DNA of 64,000 nucleotides from Bradyrhizobium sp. ORS 278 (GCF_000026145.1 NC_009445.1:7392588-7456587); one strand, 5' to 3'. Counted from the first letter of the stretch, positions 8,386-17,460 are shown. Numbers and translations: made by a program. The notes: generated by a model from the letters alone, not told the origin.

Positions 8386-9201
8386 CTACCCCTCCAACAA
8401 GAACGCCAGCGCCTCGTCGCACGGCGCTTCGACCTTCAGCGAGAGCAGATCATCCGCGCGGGTGCGGCCGAGATTGACGGCGGCGATCGGGATGTTGCGG
8501 TCGGCGGCGGCGCGGACGAAGCGGAAGCCGGAATAGACCATCAGCGAGGTGCCCACGACGAGCATGGCGTCGGCGCGATCGACGTGATCGCGCGCGGTGG
8601 CGACGATGTCGCGCGGCACGGTCTCGCCGAAGAACACGACATCCGGTTTGAGGATGCCGCCGCAGGCGCGGCACGCGGGCACAACAAAGGCGGCGAAATC
8701 GACGCCGTCCAGATCGGCATCGCCATCAGGCGCGTCAGCGGCATCATGCGCCAGCCAGTGCGGATTGGCGTGCGCCAGTTCGTCCTGGAATTCGGCGCGC
8801 GACAAGGTCGCGCCGCAGCCCATGCAGCGCACGCGATCGAGCCGGCCGTGCAGGTCGATGACATTGCTGGCGCCGGCGGCCTGATGCAGCCGGTCGACGT
8901 TCTGTGTCACCAGCAGAGAGCTTTTGCCCTGCGCCTCCAGCCTTGCCAGCGCGTGATGCGCGCCGTTCGGCTGGGCGCGGCCGAAGCGGCGCCAGCCGAC
9001 CATGCTGCGCGCCCAATAGCGCCGGCGCGTATCTTCGCCGCCCATGAAGGCCTGATAGGTCACTGGCGGCGTGCGCTTCCACTGGCCGTCGGTGTCGCGA
9101 TAATCGGGAATGCCGGAATTGGTGCTGCAGCCGGCGCCGGTGAGGACGACGATGCGGCTGTGGCTGTCGAGGAAGGATTTCAGCGCTGTGGGATCGACCA
9201 T
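8386..9201 (-). CDS. NAD-dependent protein deacylase, Sir2 family
   Basis: A 271-residue sirtuin that removes acyl groups from lysines using NAD. Motifs in order: VLTGAGCSTNSGIPDYRD (NAD-binding), LVTQNVDRLHQAAG, DLHGRLDRVRCMGC (catalytic His), the zinc pairs CMGC and CRACGG, then PDVVFFGE and VGTSLMVYSGFRF. The overall length and the wide spacing between the zinc pairs match the SIRT4-like (class II) bacterial group. The start at 9201 (MVDPTALKSFL) is favoured: GAGG precedes it, and homology begins there although the frame is open to 9333. It is divergent from the small acidic protein at 9313. Confidence 0.92.
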   Translation of the reverse strand: MVDPTALKSFLDSHSRIVVLTGAGCSTNSGIPDYRDTDGQWKRTPPVTYQAFMGGEDTRRRYWARSMVGWRRFGRAQPNGAHHALARLEAQGKSSLLVTQNVDRLHQAAGASNVIDLHGRLDRVRCMGCGATLSRAEFQDELAHANPHWLAHDAADAPDGDADLDGVDFAAFVVPACRACGGILKPDVVFFGETVPRDIVATARDHVDRADAMLVVGTSLMVYSGFRFVRAAADRNIPIAAVNLGRTRADDLLSLKVEAPCDEALAFLLEG

Positions 9202-9312
9202 GACCTCGCACATGTAGTCGCCGGAACCGGGCTGCGCCAGACCGTCGCAGCACCGACGCGCCGGCATGAACCAATGAGGGCCGCAGCGCTTGTCCCGCCG
9301 GGAGGACCTGCC

Positions 9313-9465
9313 ATGACGCCACGCAACGGACACGACCGCGGCCTTTGGCCGCTGGACGAGCCGGACGACGAGCTGTCGGCCGAGGACGAGCGCGACCTCG
9401 CCACCGGCGAGGGCGGCGACATCGAGCTGCCGCTCACGCCGGACGATCTCGCCGAGGACGACTGA
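9313..9465 (+). CDS. Small acidic protein of unknown function
   Basis: A 50-residue protein with about 17 Asp/Glu (PDDELSAEDERDLATGEGG) and no hydrophobic segment. The start is supported by a strong GGAGG at 9301-9305, seven bases before the ATG. It is transcribed away from the sirtuin gene and ends three bases before the stop codon of the deacetylase on the other strand. No function can be assigned; the good ribosome site and clean frame suggest it is real. Confidence 0.55.
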   Translation: MTPRNGHDRGLWPLDEPDDELSAEDERDLATGEGGDIELPLTPDDLAEDD

Positions 9466-9468
9466 GCC

Positions 9469-10374
9469 TCAGCGCGCCGGCGGCACCGTCGTCAGCCAGT
9501 GCCTGGCGATCTCGGCGCGCGGCGCGATCCAGGCGGCCCCGCTGCCGGTGATGTGCGCGAGGATGCGGTCGAGCGCACCGATCCGGCCGGGGCGGCCGAT
9601 CATGCGCAAATGAAGTCCGATCGAGAGCATCTTCGGTGCGGTTGCGCCCTCGCGCATGAGCCAGTCGAAGGCATCGACGACGTAGTCGGCGAAATCGGCG
9701 CCGCGAAAGCGCGAGCCGTTGAAGAACTGCATGTCGTTGCTGTCGAAAGCATAGGGCAGCACGAGATGCGGCCGGCAGCCGACGGCGACGTAATACGGCA
9801 GATCGTCATTGTAGGCGTCGCTGTCGTAGAGGAAGCCGCCATCCTCGACCAGCAGCCGGCGCGTGTTGGCCGAGCTCGCCGACCGCGTATGCCACCCCAG
9901 CGGCCGTTGCCCGGTGATGCGTTGGATCGTCTCGACCGTGCGCGCGATGGCCCGTCGCTCCTCGCTCTCGTCCATCCCCGCATGGCTCTGCCAGCGCCAG
10001 CCATGCGCCGACACCTCGTGGCCGCGCGCGATCGCATCGCGCGCCAGATCCGCCGAGCGCTCGACGGCGCGGCCGCAGGCGCTGACCGTGACCTTCACAC
10101 CATGGGCGTCGAACAGGTCCATGATGCGCCACCACGCGGCGCGCGTGCCATATTCGAAATGGCTGTCGATGCAGGGATCGGGGCCGTCGAGCCGGTGCAC
10201 GACCTCGTAGATCGCCTCGTTGGTCGCATCGCCGTCCGACACCGAGAATTCCGAGCCCTCCTCGAAATTCACCACCAGCGACACCGCGACACGCGCCTCA
10301 CCGGGCCAATGCGGATGCGGCGGCTTGCTGGCGTAGCCAACGAGATCGCGACGGATGACGGGCTGTGAGCTCAT
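9469..10374 (-). CDS. PuuE-like polysaccharide deacetylase family protein (CE4 / allantoinase-like)
   Basis: A 301-residue member of the CE4 (NodB) fold. The opening RDLVGYASKPPHPHWPGEAR and the blocks NFEEGSEFSVSDGD, IDSHFEYGTRAAWWRI, GHEVSAHGWRW, GQRPLGWHTRS, LYDSDAYNDDLPYY and KMLSIGLHLRMIGRPGRI follow metal-independent allantoinase PuuE along the whole length. PuuE opens the ring of allantoin; related proteins are often called chitooligosaccharide deacetylases, so the substrate is uncertain. It starts only four bases behind the last gene of an ABC importer operon, so it probably acts on the imported compound or its product in the cytoplasm. Confidence 0.85.
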   Translation of the reverse strand: MSSQPVIRRDLVGYASKPPHPHWPGEARVAVSLVVNFEEGSEFSVSDGDATNEAIYEVVHRLDGPDPCIDSHFEYGTRAAWWRIMDLFDAHGVKVTVSACGRAVERSADLARDAIARGHEVSAHGWRWQSHAGMDESEERRAIARTVETIQRITGQRPLGWHTRSASSANTRRLLVEDGGFLYDSDAYNDDLPYYVAVGCRPHLVLPYAFDSNDMQFFNGSRFRGADFADYVVDAFDWLMREGATAPKMLSIGLHLRMIGRPGRIGALDRILAHITGSGAAWIAPRAEIARHWLTTVPPAR

Positions 10375-10378
10375 GGTG

Positions 10379-11179
10379 TCAATCCGCGGTTCCGGCCATG
10401 CGATGCAGGCCGACCAGGCGATCGCTGATCAACAGTAGCACCAGCGTGCCGCCGAGAATGAGGGTGGAGAGCGCGGCGAGGGTGGGATCGGGCGCCTCCT
10501 CGATATATTGCAGCATGCGGATCGGCAGCGTCTTGGAGCGGACATCGGTCAGGAAGATCGAGACCGGATAGTTGTCGAACGAGGCGAGCAGGCTGAACAA
10601 GCCCGAGATCAGGAACGACGGCGCCAGCGCCGGCACCATCACCCGGAGCACGCTGCCGGCATAGGTGCAGCCGAGTGTGCGCGCGGCCTCGATCAGGGTG
10701 AAGTCGAAGCGCGACAGGCCGGCGATCATGGTGCGCGCGACATACGGAAGCGTCACCACGAGATGAGCCACCAGCAGCGCGCTCCAGGTCGCGGTGAAGC
10801 CGATCATGCGGAAATATTGCAGCAGCGCGATGCCGAGCACGAGGCCGGGCATCATCAGCGGCGACACCAGCAGCGTGCCGAGCGCCGTTGCGCCGGGCAG
10901 CCTGCCGCGGGCGATGGCGATGGCGGCCAGCGTGCCGGCGACCAGCGACAACGCGGTCGACAGCACCGCGATTTGCAGCGACAGCGACAGCGACGGCCAG
11001 AAGCCGTCGAGCCGGCCGACGCGGCCGTACCAGCGCAGCGACGCGCCCGACAGCGGCAGATCGAACACCGGCGTCGGCGAGAACGACGCCGCGGCGATGA
11101 CGGCGAGCGGCAGGATCAGGAACAGCGCGAGGCCGATCGCGAGCATCCAGCAGATGATAATGGCCGTGCGCGTCATCAT
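10379..11179 (-). CDS. ABC transporter permease, second subunit (PotC-like)
   Basis: A 266-residue inner-membrane permease of the spermidine/putrescine/iron type importers. Six membrane helices are visible, from ICWMLAIGLALFLILPLAVIA at the N-terminus to LSTLILGGTLVLLLI at the end. The coupling loop that contacts the ATPase is EAARTLGCTYAGSVLRVMVP. Start ATG 11179 overlaps the stop of the first permease (ATGA). It works with the permease at 11176-12042, the ATPase at 12039-13118 and the binding protein at 13115-14149. Confidence 0.9.
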   Translation of the reverse strand: MMTRTAIIICWMLAIGLALFLILPLAVIAAASFSPTPVFDLPLSGASLRWYGRVGRLDGFWPSLSLSLQIAVLSTALSLVAGTLAAIAIARGRLPGATALGTLLVSPLMMPGLVLGIALLQYFRMIGFTATWSALLVAHLVVTLPYVARTMIAGLSRFDFTLIEAARTLGCTYAGSVLRVMVPALAPSFLISGLFSLLASFDNYPVSIFLTDVRSKTLPIRMLQYIEEAPDPTLAALSTLILGGTLVLLLISDRLVGLHRMAGTAD

Positions 11180-12042
11180 TTCGGCTCCCGCGACAGCATC
11201 GTGCTGAGCGCCACGACGATCACCGCAATCGCCAGCAGCACGACGCCGGCGGCGGCGCCGAAGCCGGGCTCGCGCGCCAGCAGATAGGCCTTTGCGATGG
11301 TGGTGGCGAGCGTCGGGTATTTCTCGCCGATCAAGAGCGTCGGCACGACGTAGGCGGAGACCGACAGCGAGAACACCAGCGCGACGCCGGCGATGATGCC
11401 GGGCAGTGTCAGCGGCAGGATGACGCGCAAGAACACGACGATCGGCGAGGCGCCGAGCGTCGCCGCGGCTTCCGCATAGCGGCTGTCGAGCTGCGCCACG
11501 ACGGCGTAGATCGGCAGCACCATGAACGGCAGGAAGATGTTGACCGCGCCGACGATCAGCGCCGTCTGGGTGAAGATCATGCGGATCGGATCCTCGATGA
11601 TCCCCAGTGCGATCAGCACCGTGTTGATCAGGCCGTCGCTGCGCAGCAGGATGGTCCAGGCGAACGCCTTGACGATGACGGAGGCCGCGAGCGGCAGGAA
11701 TAGCGTCGCGAGCAGGATCGAGCGCAGCGGGCCGCGGGCGCGGGCCAGCGCGAAGGCGGCGGGATAGGAGATCAGGAAAGCGATCGCGGTGACCAGCAGG
11801 CCGAGCCGCAGCGAGTTCCAGATGACGCCGAGATAATAGGGCGTGCCGAGCAGCCTGACGTAATGCGCCGCCGTGAGGCCGCCCTTGGGATCGAGCACGC
11901 TCACGCCGAGCAGCAGCGCCAGCGGCAGCACGAACACCAGCGCAATGATCAGCAGCGATGGCGCGACGAAGCCAAAGGCCGCGAGCCGCTCGCGGTCCGG
12001 TGCGGGCTTGAGGATCGGAGCTGACAGCACCGCGTCGGTCAT
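11176..12042 (-). CDS. ABC transporter permease, first subunit (PotB-like)
   Basis: A 288-residue permease with about six membrane helices (first: FGFVAPSLLIIALVFVLPLA). The EAA-type coupling loop is EAAATLGASPIVVFLRVILP. The ATG at 12042 (MTDAVLSAPIL) overlaps the ATPase stop by four bases, so it is preferred over an upstream start at 12087 that lies inside the ATPase gene. Together with the other permease it forms the membrane channel. Confidence 0.9.
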   Translation of the reverse strand: MTDAVLSAPILKPAPDRERLAAFGFVAPSLLIIALVFVLPLALLLGVSVLDPKGGLTAAHYVRLLGTPYYLGVIWNSLRLGLLVTAIAFLISYPAAFALARARGPLRSILLATLFLPLAASVIVKAFAWTILLRSDGLINTVLIALGIIEDPIRMIFTQTALIVGAVNIFLPFMVLPIYAVVAQLDSRYAEAAATLGASPIVVFLRVILPLTLPGIIAGVALVFSLSVSAYVVPTLLIGEKYPTLATTIAKAYLLAREPGFGAAAGVVLLAIAVIVVALSTMLSREPK

Positions 12043-13118
12043 GGCGCGGCCTCGGCGGCAAACGCGAATGTCTCGGCGACGGGCCACGCGAAGCGGACCT
12101 CGTCATGGACGCGCGGCAGCTCGGCCTCGCGCCCCGACAGCTCGGCGAGGAGGCTCGCGCCAGCGCCGGCATCGACATCGACGAGCGTCCGGGAGCCCTG
12201 GAACACGACCGAGCGGACGCGGCCAGCCGCAGTGTTGGCGCCGTCCCGAGCGCCGAGGCGCAACTGCTCCGGCCGCGTCGCCACGATCACCGACGCGCCA
12301 GGCTGAAACGCGCCGCGCGCCGACAGCCGTCCGACGGGAGTCACGACATCCACCGTGCCGTCGCGCCCGTCGACCACCTGGCCAGCAATGCGCGTCGACA
12401 GGCCGACGAAATTCAGCGCGAACAGGCTTGCGGGGCGCGCATAGAGCTCCCGCGGCTCCGCCAGCTGCTCGATGCGGCCCTTGTTCATCACGGCGACGCG
12501 GTCCGACATGGTCAGCGCCTCGTCCTGGTCGTGGGTGACGAAGATCGCGGTCGCCTTCACGTCCTGCAGCAGGCGGCGTAGCTCGACCTGCATCTCCTCG
12601 CGCAGCTTGCGGTCGAGCGCCGACAGCGCCTCGTCGAACAGCAGCACGTCGGGTTCGACCGCGATGGCGCGCGCCAGCGCGACGCGCTGCTGCTGGCCGC
12701 CCGACAGCGCCGAGATGCGGCGGCTGCCGAGATGGCCGAGCTTGACCAGCGAAAGCGCCCGCTCGACCGCGCGGTCGATCTCGGCCTTGGGCGCGCCGCG
12801 CACCTTCAGGCCGAACGCGACGTTGCCGGCGACGGTGAGATGCGGAAACAGCGCGTAGCTCTGGAACACGACGCCGACATTGCGCCGGTGTGGTGGCTCG
12901 CGGGTGAGGTCGCGTCCGGCCAGCCGGATCGTGCCGGCATCCGGCGGCGCCAGCCCCGCGATCGCGCGCAGGAGCGTGGTCTTGCCGCAGCCGGACGGGC
13001 CGAGCAGCGTGACCAGCTCGCCGCGGCGGATGGTGAGGTCGACATGCTCGATCACGGTCGCCGCACCATAGCGCTTGCTGACTCCGCTGAGGACGAGATG
13101 CGGCGCGGCCTCGCTCAT
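12039..13118 (-). CDS. ABC transporter ATP-binding protein (PotA/FbpC-like)
   Basis: A 359-residue ATPase that powers the importer from the cytoplasmic side. It has Walker A GPSGCGKTT, Q-loop VVFQSYALFPH, signature LSGGQQQR, Walker B DVLLFDEALSALD and the H-loop FVTHDQDEALT. The last about 110 residues form the regulatory TOBE-type domain (ATRPEQLRLG). The start overlaps the stop of the binding-protein gene (ATGA, 13115-13118), so the four transporter genes are translationally coupled. All ATPase residues are intact. Confidence 0.93.
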   Translation of the reverse strand: MSEAAPHLVLSGVSKRYGAATVIEHVDLTIRRGELVTLLGPSGCGKTTLLRAIAGLAPPDAGTIRLAGRDLTREPPHRRNVGVVFQSYALFPHLTVAGNVAFGLKVRGAPKAEIDRAVERALSLVKLGHLGSRRISALSGGQQQRVALARAIAVEPDVLLFDEALSALDRKLREEMQVELRRLLQDVKATAIFVTHDQDEALTMSDRVAVMNKGRIEQLAEPRELYARPASLFALNFVGLSTRIAGQVVDGRDGTVDVVTPVGRLSARGAFQPGASVIVATRPEQLRLGARDGANTAAGRVRSVVFQGSRTLVDVDAGAGASLLAELSGREAELPRVHDEVRFAWPVAETFAFAAEAAP

Positions 13119-14149
13119 GTCATTTCCTTGCTCCAGCGATCGACCCAGCCGGCGCGGTTCTTGGCGATGAAGGCCCAGTCGGGCGCGAACAGGGTTGCAG
13201 GATCCGGATAGCCGTCCGGCAGCGGCGTCGCCTGGTTGGTCGGCGCGATGAAGGCGGTCTTGGCCAGGATGCTCTGCGCCTCCGGGCTGAGATAGAAGTC
13301 GATCACGGCGTCGGCGAGATCACCGGCCGGCGCGCCGTTCACCTTGGCGATGCCCGACGGCATCGAGAAGCCGCCATCCTTCGGAATCGCGAGATCCACC
13401 GGCGAGCCGTCGGCTTTCCGGATCAGCGTGTAGGCCGAGAACTGGCCGCCGATCATCCACGCCTCGCCCTGCTCCAGCAGATTGATGGCCTGCGGCGCGT
13501 TGGTATAGACGTTCAGCAGATTGGCCTTCAGGCTCTTCATCTTCTTGAAGGCGGCGTCGATCTCGTATTGCGCCTCCTTGAACGGCTTGCCGGTCTCGAG
13601 ATGCGCGGCGGCCAGCAAGTTCCAGAAGCCTTCGGTGTTGGACAGCGAGGGGATGACGATCTTTGACTCGTATTTCGCGTCCCACAGCTCGGCCCAGCTC
13701 GTCGGCGCCGTCTTCATGCGCTTGGTCGAATAGGCGATGCCGACCCACGGTTTCTGGTAGTTGGCCCACATGCCGTCCTGGTGCACGCTGCCGTCGACCA
13801 GTTTGCCGAGATTGGGAATCGAGGACGCCGACATCTTGGTGATCAGCCCTTCGGCGGCCGCGGGCAGCATCACCGGATCGTCCATGATCACGACCGAGAT
13901 CTTCGGGCTCGCCTTGTCGGCCTGCATCTTCTGCAGATTGGTCAGCGAGTTGGTGCCCTCGTAGAGCACCTTGCAATCGAGCTTCTTCTCCAGCACCGGG
14001 AACAGATCGGCGTTGAAGTACTTCGCGGCGCCGGCGGGGCCGCCGATCACGATCTCTTTCGGGGCGGCGCGCACCAGGGCGGGCGCGGCAACAGTGGCGG
14101 CGAAGGCCGCTCCGGTCTTCAGGAGGCTGCGGCGGGAGAAGGGCTGCAT
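13115..14149 (-). CDS. Periplasmic substrate-binding protein of the ABC importer
   Basis: A 344-residue extracytoplasmic solute-binding protein (family 1, PotD/AfuA-like). The N-terminus FSRRSLLKTGAAFAATVAAP is a twin-arginine (Tat) signal; cleavage is likely after ALVRA. The body has the usual EGTNSLTNLQKMQADKAS, WVGIAYSTKRMKTAPTSWAE and NAPQAINLLEQGEAWMIGGQ blocks. The ATG at 14149 is chosen because the Tat signal starts there; the frame is open to 14221 but that would put the start inside the operator. It is the first gene of the operon, divergent from the GntR regulator. Confidence 0.92.
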   Translation of the reverse strand: MQPFSRRSLLKTGAAFAATVAAPALVRAAPKEIVIGGPAGAAKYFNADLFPVLEKKLDCKVLYEGTNSLTNLQKMQADKASPKISVVIMDDPVMLPAAAEGLITKMSASSIPNLGKLVDGSVHQDGMWANYQKPWVGIAYSTKRMKTAPTSWAELWDAKYESKIVIPSLSNTEGFWNLLAAAHLETGKPFKEAQYEIDAAFKKMKSLKANLLNVYTNAPQAINLLEQGEAWMIGGQFSAYTLIRKADGSPVDLAIPKDGGFSMPSGIAKVNGAPAGDLADAVIDFYLSPEAQSILAKTAFIAPTNQATPLPDGYPDPATLFAPDWAFIAKNRAGWVDRWSKEMT

Positions 14150-14209
14150 GAGATGATCCCGTGTGAGCTGTCGCGCGATTTGCGCGGAGGGATCAGCAAG
14201 CCTCGTGCC

Positions 14210-14302
14210 AAATGTGCACATTTTTTATTGCTCATTGATCTCAATCATTTAGCCAATCGGCCGGTGCGCGCTGTGCCTCCTCGCGTGCATAATGTGCACA
14301 TT
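14210..14302. promoter_or_regulatory. Two identical palindromic operators between ABC operon and GntR gene
   Basis: AATGTGCACATTTTTT occurs at 14211-14226 and again at 14291-14306, exactly 80 bases apart and in the same orientation. The core AATGTGCACATT is a perfect 12-base palindrome (14 bases, AAATGTGCACATTT, at the first site, 14210-14223). One copy lies about 60 bases before the binding-protein start, the other about 45 bases before the preferred GntR start. This is what autoregulation plus control of the divergent operon by one dimeric regulator would look like. Confidence 0.7.
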
Positions 14303-14346
14303 TTTTGGAGATGACCTGCCGCGGCTTTGGGCCTAGTGAGGCCGGC

Positions 14347-15084
14347 ATGGCGATGCGAGCGCAGCGAATCGGGAAGGCCAATCCCGCCGAGGACGAGGCG
14401 GTGTATCAGGCCATTCTGCGCGCCCTGCTGGAGGGCAAGCTGAAGGCCGGCACCAAGCTCGCGGAGACGCCGCTGGCGTCGATCTTCGGCGTGTCGCGCG
14501 AGCGCATCCGGAAAGTGCTGCACCGGCTCGGTGCCGAGCGGCGGCTGGAGATGATTCCGAACCGCGGCGCGCGGGTGCCGCGGCCGACGCTGGAGGATGT
14601 CCGCCGTGTCTACGAGGCGCATCGCGTGCTCGAGGCTGGCGTGCTCAGCCAGCTAAGCTTGCGGATCGACGAGGTGCTGCTCGCCCGGCTCGACGCGCAC
14701 CTCGCCGAGGAGCGCATCGCCGCGCAGCGCGGCGATCGCGCCGCTTCGGTCCGGCTGTCCGGCGCGTTCCATGTCCATCTCGTCGATGCCCTCGGCAATC
14801 CCGAATTGTCGCGCATGCTCGCCGACCTGCTCAGCCGTTCCTCGGTGATGGTCTCGGTGTACGAGCCGGCGGCGCAGTCGATCTGCGCGGTCGACGAGCA
14901 CGGCGCCATCGTCGCGGCGCTGCGCGACCGCGACCTGCTGCGCGCCATCGCGGTGTCGCGCGAGCACTTCCTACATGTCGAAGGCCGGCTGCGGCTCGAC
15001 GAGGACGAGGCCGCGCCGACCCAGGATCTCGCCGCCGTATTCGCCGGACGGCGGCCGCTGCGCGGCAAGCTCAAATCGGCCTGA
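14347..15084 (+). CDS. GntR family regulator (FCD/FadR-type)
   Basis: A 245-residue repressor or activator, probably of the adjacent ABC operon. The winged helix is at about residues 20-75 (LAETPLASIFGVSRERIRKV, then LHRLGAERRLEMIPNRGARV) and an FCD effector domain follows (VYEAHRVLEAGVLSQLSLR, and FHVHLVDALGNPELSRML with the metal/ligand histidines). ATG 14347 is preferred: GTGAGG at 14336-14341 is five bases ahead. In-frame starts at 14311 (ATG) and 14305 (TTG) would leave no proper ribosome site and run into the operator. The effector is likely the transported compound. Confidence 0.85.
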   Translation: MAMRAQRIGKANPAEDEAVYQAILRALLEGKLKAGTKLAETPLASIFGVSRERIRKVLHRLGAERRLEMIPNRGARVPRPTLEDVRRVYEAHRVLEAGVLSQLSLRIDEVLLARLDAHLAEERIAAQRGDRAASVRLSGAFHVHLVDALGNPELSRMLADLLSRSSVMVSVYEPAAQSICAVDEHGAIVAALRDRDLLRAIAVSREHFLHVEGRLRLDEDEAAPTQDLAAVFAGRRPLRGKLKSA

Positions 15085-15096
15085 TCGCCGCACGCT

Positions 15097-17190
15097 CTAT
15101 TTGCTCGTCAGCGCGGTGACGGCGCGCCAATGCTGATCCGGCTGCGTCTCGGCCCATGTCCGGCAGCGCGCGATCATGACCTCGGCGGCGCGATCGCCGG
15201 GCTTGAGCGCCACCACGGCTTCGAAGGCGACGATGGCAGCCTCGAAATCGCGCGCGCGATAGTCGCGAAGCCCGCGGGCATAATGCGCGATCCAGCTCCG
15301 CTGCTGCGCGCCAACGTCCTCGGCCAGCCCGACGAGCTCGTGCACCGCCAGGCCTTCCTCGCGGCCGTAGACGGCGATGCGGTCGATCTCGCGAGCCACG
15401 AACGCATCGCCGGAAAGCCGCGCCGTGGCCTCACCGATCAGGATCGTCGTGCCATAGGTCTTGTTGGCGCCTTCCAGCCGGCTCGCCACGTTCACGGCAT
15501 CGCCGATCACGGTGTAGTTGAGCCGCAGCTCGGAGCCGATATTGCCGACCAGCATGCGGCCGGAATTGATACCGATGCGGATGCGCAGCGGCTGCCCATC
15601 CTCGTCGCGGAGGTCGCTGCCCTCGACCGCCGCCCGGCAGGCCAGCGCGGCGCGGCAGCACAGCACGGCATGATCCGGCTGCGCCGCGGGCGCGCCCCAG
15701 AACGCCATCACCGCATCGCCGATGAACTTGTCGATCGTGCCGCCATGATCGACGATGACGGTCGAGATCAGATCGAGATAGCGTGACAGCAGCGGCACGA
15801 CGCGATCGCCCATCCGCTCCGACAGGCCGGTAAAGCCGGCGATGTCGATGAACATCACGCTGAGCTCCTGGAGGTGACCGCCGGGCCTGGCGTCGACGCC
15901 TTGGCGCAGCAATTGCCGGACGAGATCAGCCGGAATGAACTTGCCGAACGACGACAGCCCGCCGGCCATCTCGGCGATGGCCCCGGACAGGCTCGCGATC
16001 TCGCGCAGCCGCGAGGGATGGCGGCGGACTTGCGCGAGCGCGAACGCCTCGACATGGCGCAGCTCGGCGACGACGCGGCCGAGCGGCGCCGCGATCACCG
16101 CGCGCGCCAGCGCGGCGGAGGCGAGCGCGGCGAGCACCGCGCCGATACCGAGGCCGATGATCACCCGTCGCAGCGCGGCATCGACCGGGCCGAGAAATTC
16201 GGCTTCCGGAATCACCGTGACGAGCGACCAGCCCGGGAACGGCAGCGGCGTACGCGCGACCTCGAACGCGCCGTCACCCGATTGCACCCGGCCTCGCCAG
16301 GCCTCGTCACCCTCGACCGCGGAGCGCATCGCCTGCTGTGCGACCGGCAGCAGCGGCTGACGGTCTCGTCCGGCATGTTCCTCGTCCGCATCGGCATCGG
16401 GCGCGGCCACCACCGCGCCATCACGTTCCAGGATGAAGGCGCTGCCGGTCTGGCCGACCTGCAGCTGGGCGAGAAAGCGTGCGATCCGCGCATGCTCGAC
16501 GATGATGGCGAGCACGCCCTGCCGCTCCTGGTAGACATCGATCGGCCCTGCCAGCGCGATCGCGGGACGTCGTCCCACCGGATGCTGATCGACGCTGAAC
16601 CAGCGCGGCTCGTCGGCGGCGAGACCCTGCTTGAACCAGGGCTGATCGGCGACCTTGAAGCTGGTCGGCTCGAACCGGCGCGAGGTAAATTCGATGTCGC
16701 CGGGCACGACGTCATACGCGTCGACACGGCGCTGGCCCGGATGATCGGTCAGCGAGATCTCCATCATTTCGAGGCGCTGATCGCCGAGCTTGTGCGCGGC
16801 GAAGAACGAGCCGTCCGGCCAGCCGAACGCCGCCCACGAGATCGTCGCCTGCGACTGCAGCTGCGACAGGAACACGAACTCGCGCTTGTCGGCCTCGCGG
16901 GTGTCGAGCACGTTCTGCAGAAACAGGGTGCGGATCGCGGTGTGCGCGGCTTGCGCCTCGCCGACGATCGCCGTCACCTCCTTGCGCACCGCTCCGGCAA
17001 TCTGGCTGTTGATGGTGCTGGCGAGCTGCCGGCTGATCGCCTCCGACGTCCGCCACCACAGCAGGCTGGAGCCAAAGGCCGTGAGCAGGATCGCGGCCAG
17101 GACGAGCGCGGACACCGCGAAGCGGATGCTGACCGTCAGCTGCTCGGAGCGCTGCGCGGGGGTGGGCGATGAGCCTGGGGTCGCCGTCAC
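15097..17190 (-). CDS. Membrane-bound class III adenylate/guanylate cyclase with periplasmic Cache sensor
   Basis: A protein of about 697 residues. A first membrane helix (SALVLAAILLTAFGSSLLWW) is followed by a large periplasmic Cache-type sensor domain (QATISWAAFGWPDGSFFAAH; PGWSLVTVIPEAEFLGPVD), a second helix (GLGIGAVLAALASAALARAV), a HAMP-like linker and a C-terminal cyclase domain. Catalytic residues are present: VMFIDIAGFTGLSERMGD (first metal Asp), DKFIGDAVMAFWGAP (second Asp and base-selecting Lys), NYTVIGDAVNVASRLEG (Asp, Asn, Arg). The Lys-Asp pair suggests cAMP. GTG 17190 is chosen because GGGAGGGA lies 10 bases upstream; the frame is open to 17364 but that part looks non-coding. 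Confidence 0.85.
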   Translation of the reverse strand: MTATPGSSPTPAQRSEQLTVSIRFAVSALVLAAILLTAFGSSLLWWRTSEAISRQLASTINSQIAGAVRKEVTAIVGEAQAAHTAIRTLFLQNVLDTREADKREFVFLSQLQSQATISWAAFGWPDGSFFAAHKLGDQRLEMMEISLTDHPGQRRVDAYDVVPGDIEFTSRRFEPTSFKVADQPWFKQGLAADEPRWFSVDQHPVGRRPAIALAGPIDVYQERQGVLAIIVEHARIARFLAQLQVGQTGSAFILERDGAVVAAPDADADEEHAGRDRQPLLPVAQQAMRSAVEGDEAWRGRVQSGDGAFEVARTPLPFPGWSLVTVIPEAEFLGPVDAALRRVIIGLGIGAVLAALASAALARAVIAAPLGRVVAELRHVEAFALAQVRRHPSRLREIASLSGAIAEMAGGLSSFGKFIPADLVRQLLRQGVDARPGGHLQELSVMFIDIAGFTGLSERMGDRVVPLLSRYLDLISTVIVDHGGTIDKFIGDAVMAFWGAPAAQPDHAVLCCRAALACRAAVEGSDLRDEDGQPLRIRIGINSGRMLVGNIGSELRLNYTVIGDAVNVASRLEGANKTYGTTILIGEATARLSGDAFVAREIDRIAVYGREEGLAVHELVGLAEDVGAQQRSWIAHYARGLRDYRARDFEAAIVAFEAVVALKPGDRAAEVMIARCRTWAETQPDQHWRAVTALTSK

Positions 17191-17429
17191 TGCAGGTCTG
17201 TCCCTCCCACCGGACGGCCGCGCCGGGCATATGATCGGCCGATCCGTCGCGCGGTTCGCTCGCGGCAACAACGAGCTATCAGCATTGCCCGCGGCCGTCT
17301 CCCCGGCCAATGCCGGATCGCTAACTCCGCGATGCCCGCTAAGCATTGGCATCCGCCGAACCACCGCGGCCTAATGAGCCAGCTCCCGAGCACTCGGATA
17401 CCTTCGCGAGGTCGTAAACGGCACGGGCC

Positions 17430-17460
17430 GTAACGAATCGCATCCGCGGGCGAAGGAGAG
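17430..17460 (+). promoter_or_regulatory. Candidate ECF-type promoter of the bufferin operon
   Basis: GTAACG (17430-17435) and CGAA (17451-17454) are separated by 15 bases. This resembles the GTAAC(C)/CGAA promoters of SigF-like ECF factors, which drive metal- and stress-responsive buf-type operons in Caulobacter. Transcription would begin near 17461, upstream of the ribosome site at 17494-17500. A second GTAAAC lies at 17414-17419. No SigF-NrsF pair is in the window, so the match is suggestive only. Confidence 0.35.
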
